From Deltaproteobacteria bacterium (GTDB lineage Bacteria; Desulfobacterota; Desulfarculia; Adiutricales; Adiutricaceae), in assembly GCA_031288745.1 (NCBI GenBank), contig JAITQT010000052.1:1-8527 (forward strand): a stretch of DNA of 8,527 bases. The letters are read 5' to 3'. Position numbers and translations under genes: made by a program. The notes beneath the pieces were generated by a model. The model saw only the letters and a list, made by a program, of their open reading frames with translations. It searched no databases and had not been told where the DNA came from. Below, one piece after another: positions 1 to 6,884 of the stretch. Position 1 is the stretch's first letter; each line of letters begins with the position of its first letter.

Positions 1-1728
1 CTTCCTAAGGTGACCCTCAGGCACTCTGGAGGCGATAGCGTCGGAAATAGTGGGTGAGTTCTCCATGACCTCAAAGACGCCCAAACGCCCCTTATAGCCG
101 CTACCCTTACAAGTGGGGCAACCGCGCCCCTCATAAAGCTGGACGGTGGCCACATCTTTGGGGGAAAAGCCAGCCTCAATAAGCTTATTAGCTGGAAGCT
201 TAGCCGCAGGCTGCTTACAATTGGGGCAGACGCGACGCAAAAGGCGCTGGGCCGAGCAGACGACTAAGGCCGCAGCCACGTTAAAAGGGGCCACGCCCAT
301 ATCTACCAAACGGGTGACCGTGGAGGGGGCGTCGTTGGTGTGGAGAGTCGATAAGACTAAGTGGCCAGTCATGGCCGCTTCGACCGCGATTTCTCCGGTC
401 TCTAAATCTCGAATCTCTCCAATCATACAAATGTCCGGGTCTTGCCTTAAGAAGGCCTTAAGGGCCCGGGCGAAGGTCATACCGACTTCTTTAATAACGT
501 TAACTTGGTTAACACCAGGAAAGTTAAACTCCACCGGGTCTTCGGCAGTTAGTATCTTGACGTCGTCAGTGTTTCTAAGAGATAAGGTCGAATAAAGGGT
601 AACAGTTTTGCCGCTACCAGTAGGGCCAGTAACTAACAATAAGCCGTTGGGCCTATAAGCCGCCCGCATGAATTGATCAAGGTTCTTTTGGGTAAAACCG
701 AGCTTAGTCATGTCGACGTTTAGGCCGCTTTTATCCAAGATACGAAGAACCACGCTCTCGCCAAAGAGAGTGGGTAGAGAGGAAACGCGGAAATCTATCT
801 CTTTACTTTTGCCCAAGCGCATCTTAATACGGCCGTCTTGAGGCACCCGGCGCTCGGTAATATCTAAGCTGGCCATAATCTTAAGACGGGCGATTAGGGC
901 GTTACGGATTTCTAAAGGTAATCTAGTGTGCTTATAAAGAGAGCCGTCGGTGCGGTAACGGACATAAAATTGTTTTTCAAAAGGCTCTATGTGAATATCA
1001 GAGACACCCAACTGGACAGCTTGCACTAGGATTTGATTGGCGAGATTAATAATAGCGCTATTTTCCGCGCTATAGGAATCGTTTGAGACGTCTTCTTCCC
1101 TTGATTCGCCAAAGGAAAAATCATCTAAAGCGTCTGAAATCAAGGCCCCTAGGTTATCGACCGTGATGGGGCCAGAGTCGTCAGAAGCCGAGGTCGGCTC
1201 CAAAGGAGCTAATATATCGGCCTCTTCTTTTTCGTCAATATTGTAGTGAAGCTTAAAAGCAGCTATCAAATCTTTTTCGGTGCAGACCGATGGCACGACT
1301 TGAAGCTTAGTTAGGTTAGCGATTTCCTCAACCGACTTATTGTTGGTCGGCTCTATCATCCCTACTGAAAGCTTATTATCCTTAACTAGATAAGGACAAG
1401 CCATCAGCTTTCGGCACAAGGAATAGGACATTAAATCAATAACTTGCTTGGGGATTTCCCTCTCGCTTAAATTAACCATCGGATAGCTATATTGCCTAGA
1501 TAAGACGCTAGAGATGGTGTTGGGCTCAACGTAGCCCTTGCGCAGGAAAAAACGAGACAAGTGATCGCTGGTATGAGACCTAAGCCACTTAGTAGCCTCT
1601 TCCAAATGCCCGCGAGTTATCTGCCCGGCCTTGAGTAGATACTCTCCCAAGATAAGCTTATAGTGATCGGTCTTTTGATCTTTTAACGTGCCCGACAGGG
1701 TTGAGCGTCGTCTACTAATTTCGGCCAT
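1..1728 (-). CDS. pilB: Type IV pilus assembly ATPase PilB (GspE/PilB secretion ATPase family), 3' end outside window
   Basis: This is a hexameric cytoplasmic ATPase that drives pilin (or pseudopilin) polymerisation at the inner membrane. 576 codons are in the window with no stop; family members are about 565-600 residues, so only a few residues should be missing. Residues 20-85 carry two LGxxLxxxG-type motifs of an MshEN/T2SSE N-terminal domain, a fold that binds cyclic-di-GMP in some relatives. An acidic linker follows at about 160-215. The ATPase core has Walker A GPTGSGKT at 368-375, the Asp box AEDPVE at 395-400, Walker B ending in GE at 437-438 and a His box around TGHLVLSTLHTND at 454-466. 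A tetracysteine zinc motif is C501/C504/C537/C540. The ATG at 1728 is chosen because AGGAG (1735-1739) lies six bases upstream. PilB is favoured over GspE on overall resemblance only; no pilus gene neighbours are visible. Confidence 0.9.
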   Translation of the reverse strand, partial: MAEISRRRSTLSGTLKDQKTDHYKLILGEYLLKAGQITRGHLEEATKWLRSHTSDHLSRFFLRKGYVEPNTISSVLSRQYSYPMVNLSEREIPKQVIDLMSYSLCRKLMACPYLVKDNKLSVGMIEPTNNKSVEEIANLTKLQVVPSVCTEKDLIAAFKLHYNIDEKEEADILAPLEPTSASDDSGPITVDNLGALISDALDDFSFGESREEDVSNDSYSAENSAIINLANQILVQAVQLGVSDIHIEPFEKQFYVRYRTDGSLYKHTRLPLEIRNALIARLKIMASLDITERRVPQDGRIKMRLGKSKEIDFRVSSLPTLFGESVVLRILDKSGLNVDMTKLGFTQKNLDQFMRAAYRPNGLLLVTGPTGSGKTVTLYSTLSLRNTDDVKILTAEDPVEFNFPGVNQVNVIKEVGMTFARALKAFLRQDPDICMIGEIRDLETGEIAVEAAMTGHLVLSTLHTNDAPSTVTRLVDMGVAPFNVAAALVVCSAQRLLRRVCPNCKQPAAKLPANKLIEAGFSPKDVATVQLYEGRGCPTCKGSGYKGRLGVFEVMENSPTISDAIASRVPEGHLRK

Positions 1729-1734
1729 TAAAAT

Positions 1735-1755
1735 CTCCTGTCGCTCCGTCGACAG
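1735..1755 (-). promoter_or_regulatory. Ribosome binding site of pilB with an abutting hairpin
   Basis: On the minus strand AGGAG lies six bases before the pilB ATG. Immediately upstream a six-base-pair stem, CTGTCG/CGACAG (1738-1755, loop ACGGAG), shares its last bases with the AGGAG motif. Folding of this stem would partly cover the ribosome binding site. The stem and the binding site are visible; any regulatory role is inference. Confidence 0.4.
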
Positions 1756-1845
1756 TCCGTTTGAGGGCGGCTAATAAAAACATTTCGAAGGTGAAAACTA
1801 GCCTCTCCGCCCGATAAAAGCGTTCGTAAAAAAACTCGCACTTCT

Positions 1846-1853
1846 TTCTTTGA
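1846..1853. repeat. Target-site duplication of copy 1 (left)
   Basis: TTCTTTGA, identical to 2140-2147 on the other side of the 286-bp element. An exact 8-bp match placed at both borders is the signature of transposition. Confidence 0.85.
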
Positions 1854-2139
1854 ATGTCAGTTCACCAATGTAAACGTTTAAGGGCCCGTTCACAAGTTAG
1901 AACGTTGCGGTACCAAACCTATTGAAAGGGACTACACATAACGCAACAATGTATCTCCCTATAGGAGCTTAGTAATTTTAACATTAAATCAAAGTAAAAA
2001 AATATGGTTGGAGCTGAGAGCTAAGTAGAAACCTCAAAAGAAATAATGTTAAGCTCTTAAGGGTATACTAAAACTTAATTATAACTCGAAAGTCGCTACC
2101 AGCCGCAACGTGGGGAAAAAAGACTTGGTGAACGGTTAC
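1854..2139 (+). mobile_element. 286-bp MITE-like element, copy 1, with 8-bp target duplication
   Basis: First of three copies of one 286-bp sequence in this window. Its ends are ATGTCAGTTCACC and GGTGAACGGTTAC, imperfect 13-bp inverted repeats sharing the GTTCACC core. The 8-bp sequence TTCTTTGA stands directly before (1846-1853) and directly after (2140-2147) the element, which is a target-site duplication and fixes the borders. It has no coding capacity. An internal stem GTTGCG (1904-1909)/CGCAAC (1942-1947) and a CTCC...GGAG hairpin are visible. An outer end GTAACC plus an 8-bp duplication resembles what is known of IS66-family elements, so an IS66-type transposase may have moved it in trans (inference). 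It sits in the upstream region of pilB. Confidence 0.85.
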
Positions 2140-2147
2140 TTCTTTGA
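2140..2147. repeat. Target-site duplication of copy 1 (right)
   Basis: TTCTTTGA, the partner of 1846-1853. It begins directly after the terminal GGTTAC of copy 1. Confidence 0.85.
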
Positions 2148-2426
2148 CAAATTAAACTTATTATAAAAGATTAACTTAAAAATTATCTTCTTTCTCTCCA
2201 GAAAACCTTAAGTTTAGCCACGAAAGCCATGGAGTTCTTCTCTTTAGTCTGGAAAGAAGAGAAAATAAACTATTCGGAATCGTCGTCTCTCTAGAGACAA
2301 CGACAATTAGTGTGGGGATGGTAATCAAGAGCCTTTTAAGAGTTTTGAGGTTGAAAATGCCAGGAAGTCCTGATAGCCACTAGGCGGCGTAAACGCCCGA
2401 AACTTCCCCATATTAACCTAGGCCAG
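2148..2426. other. Non-coding spacer between copies 1 and 2, rich in inverted repeats
   Basis: No gene is seen here. Three foldable parts stand out. A long imperfect purine/pyrimidine inverted repeat has arms at about 2184-2201 and 2258-2276, reading CTTCTTTC.. against ..GAAAGAAG. A hairpin at 2280-2303 has GTCTC/GAGAC as its inner stem and CGT/ACG outside one mismatch. A nested structure runs from AAGTCCTG (2365-2372) to CAGGACTT (2424-2431), with CTAGG/CCTAG and GGCG/CGCC inside. The last arm runs into the left target duplication of copy 2, so the structure predates that insertion or overlaps it by chance. Confidence 0.4.
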
Positions 2427-2434
2427 GACTTAGA
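2427..2434. repeat. Target-site duplication of copy 2 (left)
   Basis: GACTTAGA, identical to 2721-2728 on the far side of copy 2. Confidence 0.85.
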
Positions 2435-2720
2435 GTGTCAGTTCACCAATGTAAACGTTTAAGGACCCGTTCACATGAGAGAACGCTGCGGGGCCAAGCC
2501 TATTGAAAGGGACGACACGTACCGCAGCAATGTAGCCCCCTATAGGAGCTTAGTAATTTTAACATTAATCAAAGTTAAAATATATGGTTGGAGCTGAGAG
2601 CTAAGTAGAAACCTCAAAAGAACTAATGTTAAGAACTTAAGGGTATGCTAAAACTTAATTACTCCTCGAAAGTCGCTACCAGCAACAACGTGGGGAAAAA
2701 AAGACTTGATGAACGGTTAC
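2435..2720 (+). mobile_element. 286-bp MITE-like element, copy 2, with 8-bp target duplication
   Basis: Same length and orientation as copy 1, with ends GTGTCAGTTCACC and GATGAACGGTTAC. It is flanked by the exact 8-bp duplication GACTTAGA (2427-2434 and 2721-2728), different from that of copy 1, so the two copies inserted independently. An internal stem is perfect: GCTGCGG (2485-2491) pairs with CCGCAGC (2522-2528). A second hairpin is ATTTTAAC (2556-2563) with GTTAAAAT (2574-2581). By hand it is roughly 90 percent identical to copy 3 and somewhat less so to copy 1. It appears to have inserted into a now-decayed ankyrin-like gene. Confidence 0.87.
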
Positions 2721-2728
2721 GACTTAGA
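2721..2728. repeat. Target-site duplication of copy 2 (right)
   Basis: GACTTAGA, the partner of 2427-2434, directly following the terminal GGTTAC of copy 2. Confidence 0.85.
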
Positions 2729-3090
2729 TAAGCAAAAGTGGTTTACGATTTTTATCCCAAACCTAACCTTAAGAACAAGCTCCTTGAAAAGACGGCCCTT
2801 ACGGGCCTGTTTAAAAGGTCTTCTCGAAAATGTTAATTCCGGCGCAACTCCGTTCCATTTAGCTCTTTCTTTGTCCTTATCTAACCTTAAGCTTAAATCG
2901 GGCGGGACCGCAGATGGCTCTCACCGTTGGACATTAACCTAACAAAGTAAAGGACTTAACTCCCCTTACCCTTGTTAACCGTGGATTTTTACAAGCCCCA
3001 CCATTTAGTGAGAGGTAGTTGAAGTTGACGAATATTAATGATGAGAGCGCTAAAAATTTAAGTCCGGGGAAAAATTGGCGCGCAATATAA
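2729..3090 (+). pseudogene. Possible ankyrin-repeat gene remnant interrupted by copy 2
   Basis: Reading from 2729 in the frame that stays open to 2942, the peptide contains KGLLENVNSGATPFHLALS, which matches the ankyrin consensus (helix ending in LLEN, then a loop and GATPLHLA). About 35 residues upstream lies DKQKWFTIF, near the 33-residue ankyrin period. Downstream, KSGGTADGSHRWTL looks like another repeat with a small deletion. After the stop at 2940-2942, a second frame gives LTPLTLVNRGF and, past another stop, TNINDESAKNL, again ankyrin-like. The pieces lie in different frames with stops, so this is a relic, not a gene. Removing copy 2 and one GACTTAGA joins the reading frame smoothly to KLPHINLGQ upstream. 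The resemblance is by eye and the call is tentative. Confidence 0.33.
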
Positions 3091-3311
3091 GGCGCAAACC
3101 GAGAATCTAAAGAAGGTTGAAAGATAGCTGGCCTAAAAAAACCTACTAAAAATAAATCTCAAAATTACCTCGCGCCCTATAAGAAAGCGCAATTTTAGTT
3201 TATATGATATTCTCTGATATTGCAAGTAAAAATTAGACGAAAAAGATTGTTTTAGAAAAGCCCCGAAAACGTTGATTTTTTTTACAAGCCTTGGTAGAGT
3301 TTATTTATAAT
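3091..3311. other. AT-rich non-coding spacer before copy 3
   Basis: No gene or RNA is recognised. The stretch holds scattered GCGC-containing short inverted segments (around 3076-3094 and 3170-3190) in otherwise AT-rich sequence. Confidence 0.3.
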
Positions 3312-3597
3312 GTAACCGTTCACCATTTCTTTTTTTCCCCACGTTGCGGCTGGTAGCGACTTTCGAGGAGTAATTAAGTTTTAACATACCTTATATGATC
3401 TTAACATTAGTTCTTTTGAGGTTTCTACTTAGCTCTCTGCTCCAACCATATATTTTAACTTGGATTAATGTTAAAATTACAAGCTCCTATAGGGAGCTAC
3501 ATTGTTGTGGTATGGGTCGTCCCTTTCAATAGGCTTGGCATCGCAACGTTCTCTCTTGTGAACGGGCCCTTAAACGTTCACATTGGTGAACGGACAC
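3312..3597 (-). mobile_element. 286-bp MITE-like element, copy 3, inverted, no target duplication
   Basis: Reverse complement of the same element, again exactly 286 bp, with ends GTAACCGTTCACC on the left and GGTGAACGGACAC on the right. It is closest to copy 2. The flanking octamers TTTATAAT (3304-3311) and AAATTATG (3598-3605) do not match, unlike copies 1 and 2. This suggests either decay of the duplication or a recombination or inversion between copies that shuffled the flanks (inference). With copy 2 it forms a large inverted repeat around 591 bp of spacer. Confidence 0.83.
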
Positions 3598-4015
3598 AAA
3601 TTATGAAGGCCATTAGGTCAAAAAATTGAACGAAGCCTAAAAACCTCTTAAAAGTAAAATAATCTAAAAATTAACTAGTAATAAGGCTATAAGGCTATTT
3701 TGTAAATTTATGGATTGATAAAGGGGACTTTTTGCGCTGCGATCAAAATTAAGTTTTTTAATTTTCTTGAACCAAAGCTATTTTTATCGTTAGTTGAGCT
3801 GGGCCCGATTTTAGCCTAAAAATTATATTGTTAATATAATGAATTTACAAATTAAGTTTATGATATTTATAAACGATTTGATTATTTAGTTTATAATTTT
3901 TTTTAGCGCGTCTTAAGAAATTGATTATTTGTTTTTTTATATTTTTTAACTCTTTTTTGTTAAAAAAATCATATTTAAATCCTTCTAACAATCTAAAAAA
4001 ATAATAGTAATCTCT
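3598..4015. other. AT-rich intergenic region upstream of radA
   Basis: No convincing gene. It begins after copy 3, includes a 56-bp repeat shared with the right edge of the window (3631-3686), an 8-bp tandem AAGGCTAT pair just after it, and then very AT-rich sequence to the radA start. No clear -35/-10 pair or Shine-Dalgarno sequence for radA stands out. Confidence 0.4.
3631..3686 (+). repeat. Dispersed intergenic repeat, copy A
   Basis: From CGAAGC through AAACCTCTTAAAA to TTAACTAGTAATAAGG, this matches 8464-8520 with only a handful of differences and one indel, in the same orientation. It lies 33 bp beyond copy 3 of the 286-bp element. Its nature is unknown; it does not encode protein. Confidence 0.65.
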
Positions 4016-5446
4016 GTGGCTAAAGATAAAACCAGATACGTTTGTCAACAATGCGGCTACCTCTCATCTGCCTATCTAGGCCGCTGCCCGAGCTGCCAGA
4101 GCTGGGAAAGCTTTTCAGAAGAGCGGCAAAAGGCTAAGCCTAATAATAAAACCAGTGAGAGAGCAGCCTTAATTGAGCCTAGGCCCCTTAGCCTAGTGCC
4201 GAATCAAGAAACTATTCGCCTAAAAACAGGGATAATTGAGCTTGATAGAGTACTAGGTGGGGGGCTAACTCCGGGCGGAGTTATCTTACTTAGTGGCGAA
4301 CCGGGAGTCGGTAAATCTACTTTACTTCTACAAGCCGCCGCCGGAGCGGCCCAAGAAGGGCGCAAGCTTCTCTACGTGACTGGTGAGGAATCGGCCGCTC
4401 AAGTTCGGAGCCGAGCTGAGCGCTTAAAGCTAGATCCTGACGTTTTATGGGTCTTAGCCCATTATTGTCTACCAGATATAGAAGAACAAATAGAAAAGGG
4501 CGATTGGGACGTCTTAGCCGTTGACTCCATCCAAACCCTTCAAATACCGCAATTAGGCTCTCCAGCCGGAAGTCCCGTCCAAATACGCGAGTGCGCCTCT
4601 AGGCTAATCGCCCTAGCCAAGGCTAAAGCAGTACCCTTATGGTTAGTGGGCCATATTACTAAGGATGGTCAAATAGCCGGACCCAAACTCTTAGAGCATT
4701 TAGTAGACACAGTCTTATACTTTGAAGGAGAGAGGGATAGACCACTTAGGATCTTAAGGTCCTTTAAAAACCGCTTTGGCTCGATTAACGAAGCCGGCAT
4801 TTTTGAAATGACCGGGACTGGGTTGGGGCAAGTACTCAACCCCTCGGCCTTTTTTTTGGCCGAGCGGCCTAAATTGGCCTCAGGTTCGGTAGTGGCTTCC
4901 ATTATGGAGGGCTGTCGCCCCCTTCTTTTAGAAATCCAGGCCTTAGTTAGCCCCAGCCCCTTGGCCATCCCCAGGCGTCAGACCTTAGGTGTCGATCAGG
5001 CTAGGGTCGGCTTATTGGCCGCAGTATTAGAGAAAAAAGTTCGCTTAAGACTCTTTGATAGAGATATTTTCGTTAACGTCACCGGTGGGGCCAAGGTAGG
5101 AGAACCTGCAGCCGATCTGGCCGTGGCTGCAGCCATAGCCTCAAGTTGGTTAGATAAGCCTATAGCTGAGGAAACGGTGGTTATAGGAGAAGTGGGTTTG
5201 GCCGGAGAAGTCAGAAGCGTGGGGCGCTTAAAAGAGAGGCTGAAAGAAGCCGAGCGGATGGGTTTTACTCGAGCCATAGCCCCTTTGTTAGAAACTAAAG
5301 GCCTAATGGGTTTAAATCTAGAAGTCCAAGGGACTCCTAACCTCGCTAGGTTTTTAGCCCAAAACTTTGGCTTTTTAGGCGGCCGCATGGCTAAAGGCGA
5401 TAAAGAGCGCGAAAGAGAAAATGGAGACGGTGATTACCCTATTTGA
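4016..5446 (+). CDS. radA: DNA repair protein RadA (Sms)
   Basis: RadA is a RecA-related hexameric ATPase that promotes branch migration of recombination intermediates together with RecA. All family parts are present in 476 residues (usual length about 450-460). They are an N-terminal C4 zinc finger (C10, C13, C24, C27), Walker A GEPGVGKST at 94-102, a Walker B segment ending in VD at 169-170, the RadA-specific KNRFG motif at 251-255, and a C-terminal Lon-protease-like domain from about 300. A charged tail (KGDKERERENGDGD) extends slightly beyond the usual end. The GTG at 4016 is chosen because the next residues, AKDKTRYVCQQCG, match the normal RadA N-terminus. No Shine-Dalgarno sequence precedes it, so translation may start weakly or on a leaderless transcript. 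The 3' end overlaps the convergent gene by 8 bp. Confidence 0.96.
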   Translation: MAKDKTRYVCQQCGYLSSAYLGRCPSCQSWESFSEERQKAKPNNKTSERAALIEPRPLSLVPNQETIRLKTGIIELDRVLGGGLTPGGVILLSGEPGVGKSTLLLQAAAGAAQEGRKLLYVTGEESAAQVRSRAERLKLDPDVLWVLAHYCLPDIEEQIEKGDWDVLAVDSIQTLQIPQLGSPAGSPVQIRECASRLIALAKAKAVPLWLVGHITKDGQIAGPKLLEHLVDTVLYFEGERDRPLRILRSFKNRFGSINEAGIFEMTGTGLGQVLNPSAFFLAERPKLASGSVVASIMEGCRPLLLEIQALVSPSPLAIPRRQTLGVDQARVGLLAAVLEKKVRLRLFDRDIFVNVTGGAKVGEPAADLAVAAAIASSWLDKPIAEETVVIGEVGLAGEVRSVGRLKERLKEAERMGFTRAIAPLLETKGLMGLNLEVQGTPNLARFLAQNFGFLGGRMAKGDKERERENGDGDYPI

Positions 5447-6002
5447 CGCCTAAGGTCTTTTTAATGCCCGCCCAAGCCTTTTCGCGGTATTCGTTAAACT
5501 TTTTTAGCTCGTTATCTTCGCGCTTTTCCGCGAACACCTGAAGGGCTAAGGCCTCTTGGACTAAATCATTAATAATGCTATTTATACCGTTGATAAAGGC
5601 CTGATCTCCTTTAGAGATCTGCATTTCCTGGCCTTGGTATTTCTTAAGTTGAACGCTAGCGTTTTGAAGGTAAGTGACCGTCTCCCCAAGCATGGAATTA
5701 ATAATATCGGGTTCGTAGACCCCTTGACTCAAAACGTCGGCCAAAACCCCTATATAGCCGTAAGCTTGCAAAACGAAACCGGCACTATAGGTGCCTATGG
5801 TGGAAAGATGGATCCTTTCGCGATTTAAAACTTCCTCGGGGATACAAGGGGCCGCTAGGCCCGGAGGTGGGGGCGCGCTCTGGGCTGAGGCCTCGGAGGC
5901 AGAGAGAAGGGAAAAACTTAGTCCAACGAAGGGCAAACTAACTAAAAAAACGCCGACTAGAACCCAAAATGGGCTCCTAACCGATAATTTTTTAAACAGC
6001 AT
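5439..6002 (-). CDS. Exported alpha-helical protein of unknown function
   Basis: The 187 residues begin with a signal peptide: basic start (KK, R), a hydrophobic stretch at about 12-33 and a likely cleavage after SEASA (residue 40). A proline-rich linker (PPPPG, 44-48) follows. The mature part is probably mostly helical and ends in lysine-rich sequence; it has one cysteine near its start (C53). I recognise no domain. The mature chain has no other membrane segment, so it is likely periplasmic or secreted. The ATG at 6002 is supported by AAGGA (6009-6013) seven bases upstream. It converges on radA with an 8-bp tail overlap, so no terminator fits between the two genes. Base composition resembles radA and pilB, which suggests a resident gene. 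Confidence 0.8.
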   Translation of the reverse strand: MLFKKLSVRSPFWVLVGVFLVSLPFVGLSFSLLSASEASAQSAPPPPGLAAPCIPEEVLNRERIHLSTIGTYSAGFVLQAYGYIGVLADVLSQGVYEPDIINSMLGETVTYLQNASVQLKKYQGQEMQISKGDQAFINGINSIINDLVQEALALQVFAEKREDNELKKFNEYREKAWAGIKKTLGVK

Positions 6003-6067
6003 TTAGATTCCTTATTAACTTGTAAGTATTATTAAGCTAAAAAACGCTCTAACCAAGAGTTGTTTAC

Positions 6068-6107
6068 TTTAAAATCAAGTTCAACCCGAAGGGAGGCTTG
6101 GTTTAAA
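6068..6107. terminator. Terminator-like hairpin upstream of the exported-protein gene
   Basis: Arms TTTAAAATCAAG (6068-6079) and CTTGGTTTAAA (6097-6107) pair with one bulge and one wobble, and the tip is a CCC-GAA-GGG hairpin (6085-6093). AT-rich sequence follows on both sides, so it could stop transcription in either direction. A role in separating the 6002 gene from transcription arriving from the right is inference. Confidence 0.3.
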
Positions 6108-6188
6108 AATATAAGCCTTTCTCTTTAAATTTTAATAGTACTTTAGTATTTTATATATGAGGTAAGGTCAGCTTGCTCTCCTGACCTC

Positions 6189-6222
6189 CTAACCGTGCTG
6201 GTGATTATCCCACACATAACTC
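6189..6222 (-). ncRNA. Domain V-like hairpin of the candidate group II intron
   Basis: A 34-nt segment whose first bases GAGTTATGTG pair, with wobbles and one mismatch, with its last bases GCACGGTT. A shorter upper stem TGG/CCA caps a loop containing ATAA. Length and 3' strand fit domain V. The 5' strand departs from GAGCCGUGUG by C-to-T and G-to-A changes, including the catalytic triad position (AGT in place of AGC), so it is probably inactive. Confidence 0.4.
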
Positions 6223-6884
6223 TTAGACTGGTTTCTTTCATGATGCTTACTCGCACCAGCTAAACTGATTAAAGCCTTTAAAATCAACAAGCTTCGGTTA
6301 TTTTATTCTTCTTCCGCTGAGTTACTATTGCGAAAAACCCCTCTTTTACGAAGAAGGAATGGCCATATCTATAAGACTAAACTTTCCTTCTTTAACAGCA
6401 GTTAATCAACGCCGTCAGCATCCTAAGGCCCCCAAATTTCTGCTCTAGCTTTAATACCTCTGATATTGTTTAGCGTTTCGCTCACTGAAAATCTTATTTG
6501 CGCCATAAGTACTCCTCGTCTTCACCATTGCTACCCCTTTCCCTGGGCCTAAGCTATCAAGACCTAACTTCCGCCCTAAGACGGTCTCAGTACTATGTGG
6601 AATCAATCCCCTACCAGCTCACAACACCACTAGGGGCCGCCCCGCTATCTCGTCTGACCTTCAGAACATTTTCCCCGCAATCACCCCATAACGACCATTT
6701 TAGCCAGTTAGCTCTTCTAGCTAAATGGTTCCCCGGGTGACCACTTACGTCGCAATTTCAGTTAAGGCCGACTCGGCAGTGTTAACGCACTGGCTTTAGA
6801 AATATAATATGGATGCTCTCCTAACAAGGCCGAAACAGGCGAGTTCACCGCCTGTTGCTCCCCAGCTCGCCTCTCAACTAAGAA

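Noticed and set aside
146..595. 149-residue plus-strand open frame
   Set aside because: It is an antisense shadow of the pilB coding sequence, whose frame carries the Walker and zinc motifs.
1854..2720. CRISPR array or tandem repeat reading of copies 1 and 2
   Set aside because: The repeats are 286 bp long, carry individual 8-bp duplications and terminal inverted repeats, and a third copy is inverted, so transposition explains them.
3845..4051. 68-residue minus-strand open frame rich in Lys, Tyr and Phe
   Set aside because: It lies in very AT-rich sequence, its start is inside radA on the opposite strand, and it shows no recognisable motif or ribosome site. A remnant of an AT-rich gene cannot be excluded.
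4669..5388. Two minus-strand open frames of 99 and 130 residues
   Set aside because: Both are antisense shadows of radA.
5634..6006. Two plus-strand open frames of 64 and 71 residues
   Set aside because: Both are antisense shadows of the exported-protein gene, which has a signal peptide and a ribosome site.
6498..6740. 80-residue plus-strand open frame
   Set aside because: It lies within the structured, intron-like block, has no motif, and is better explained as non-coding sequence.
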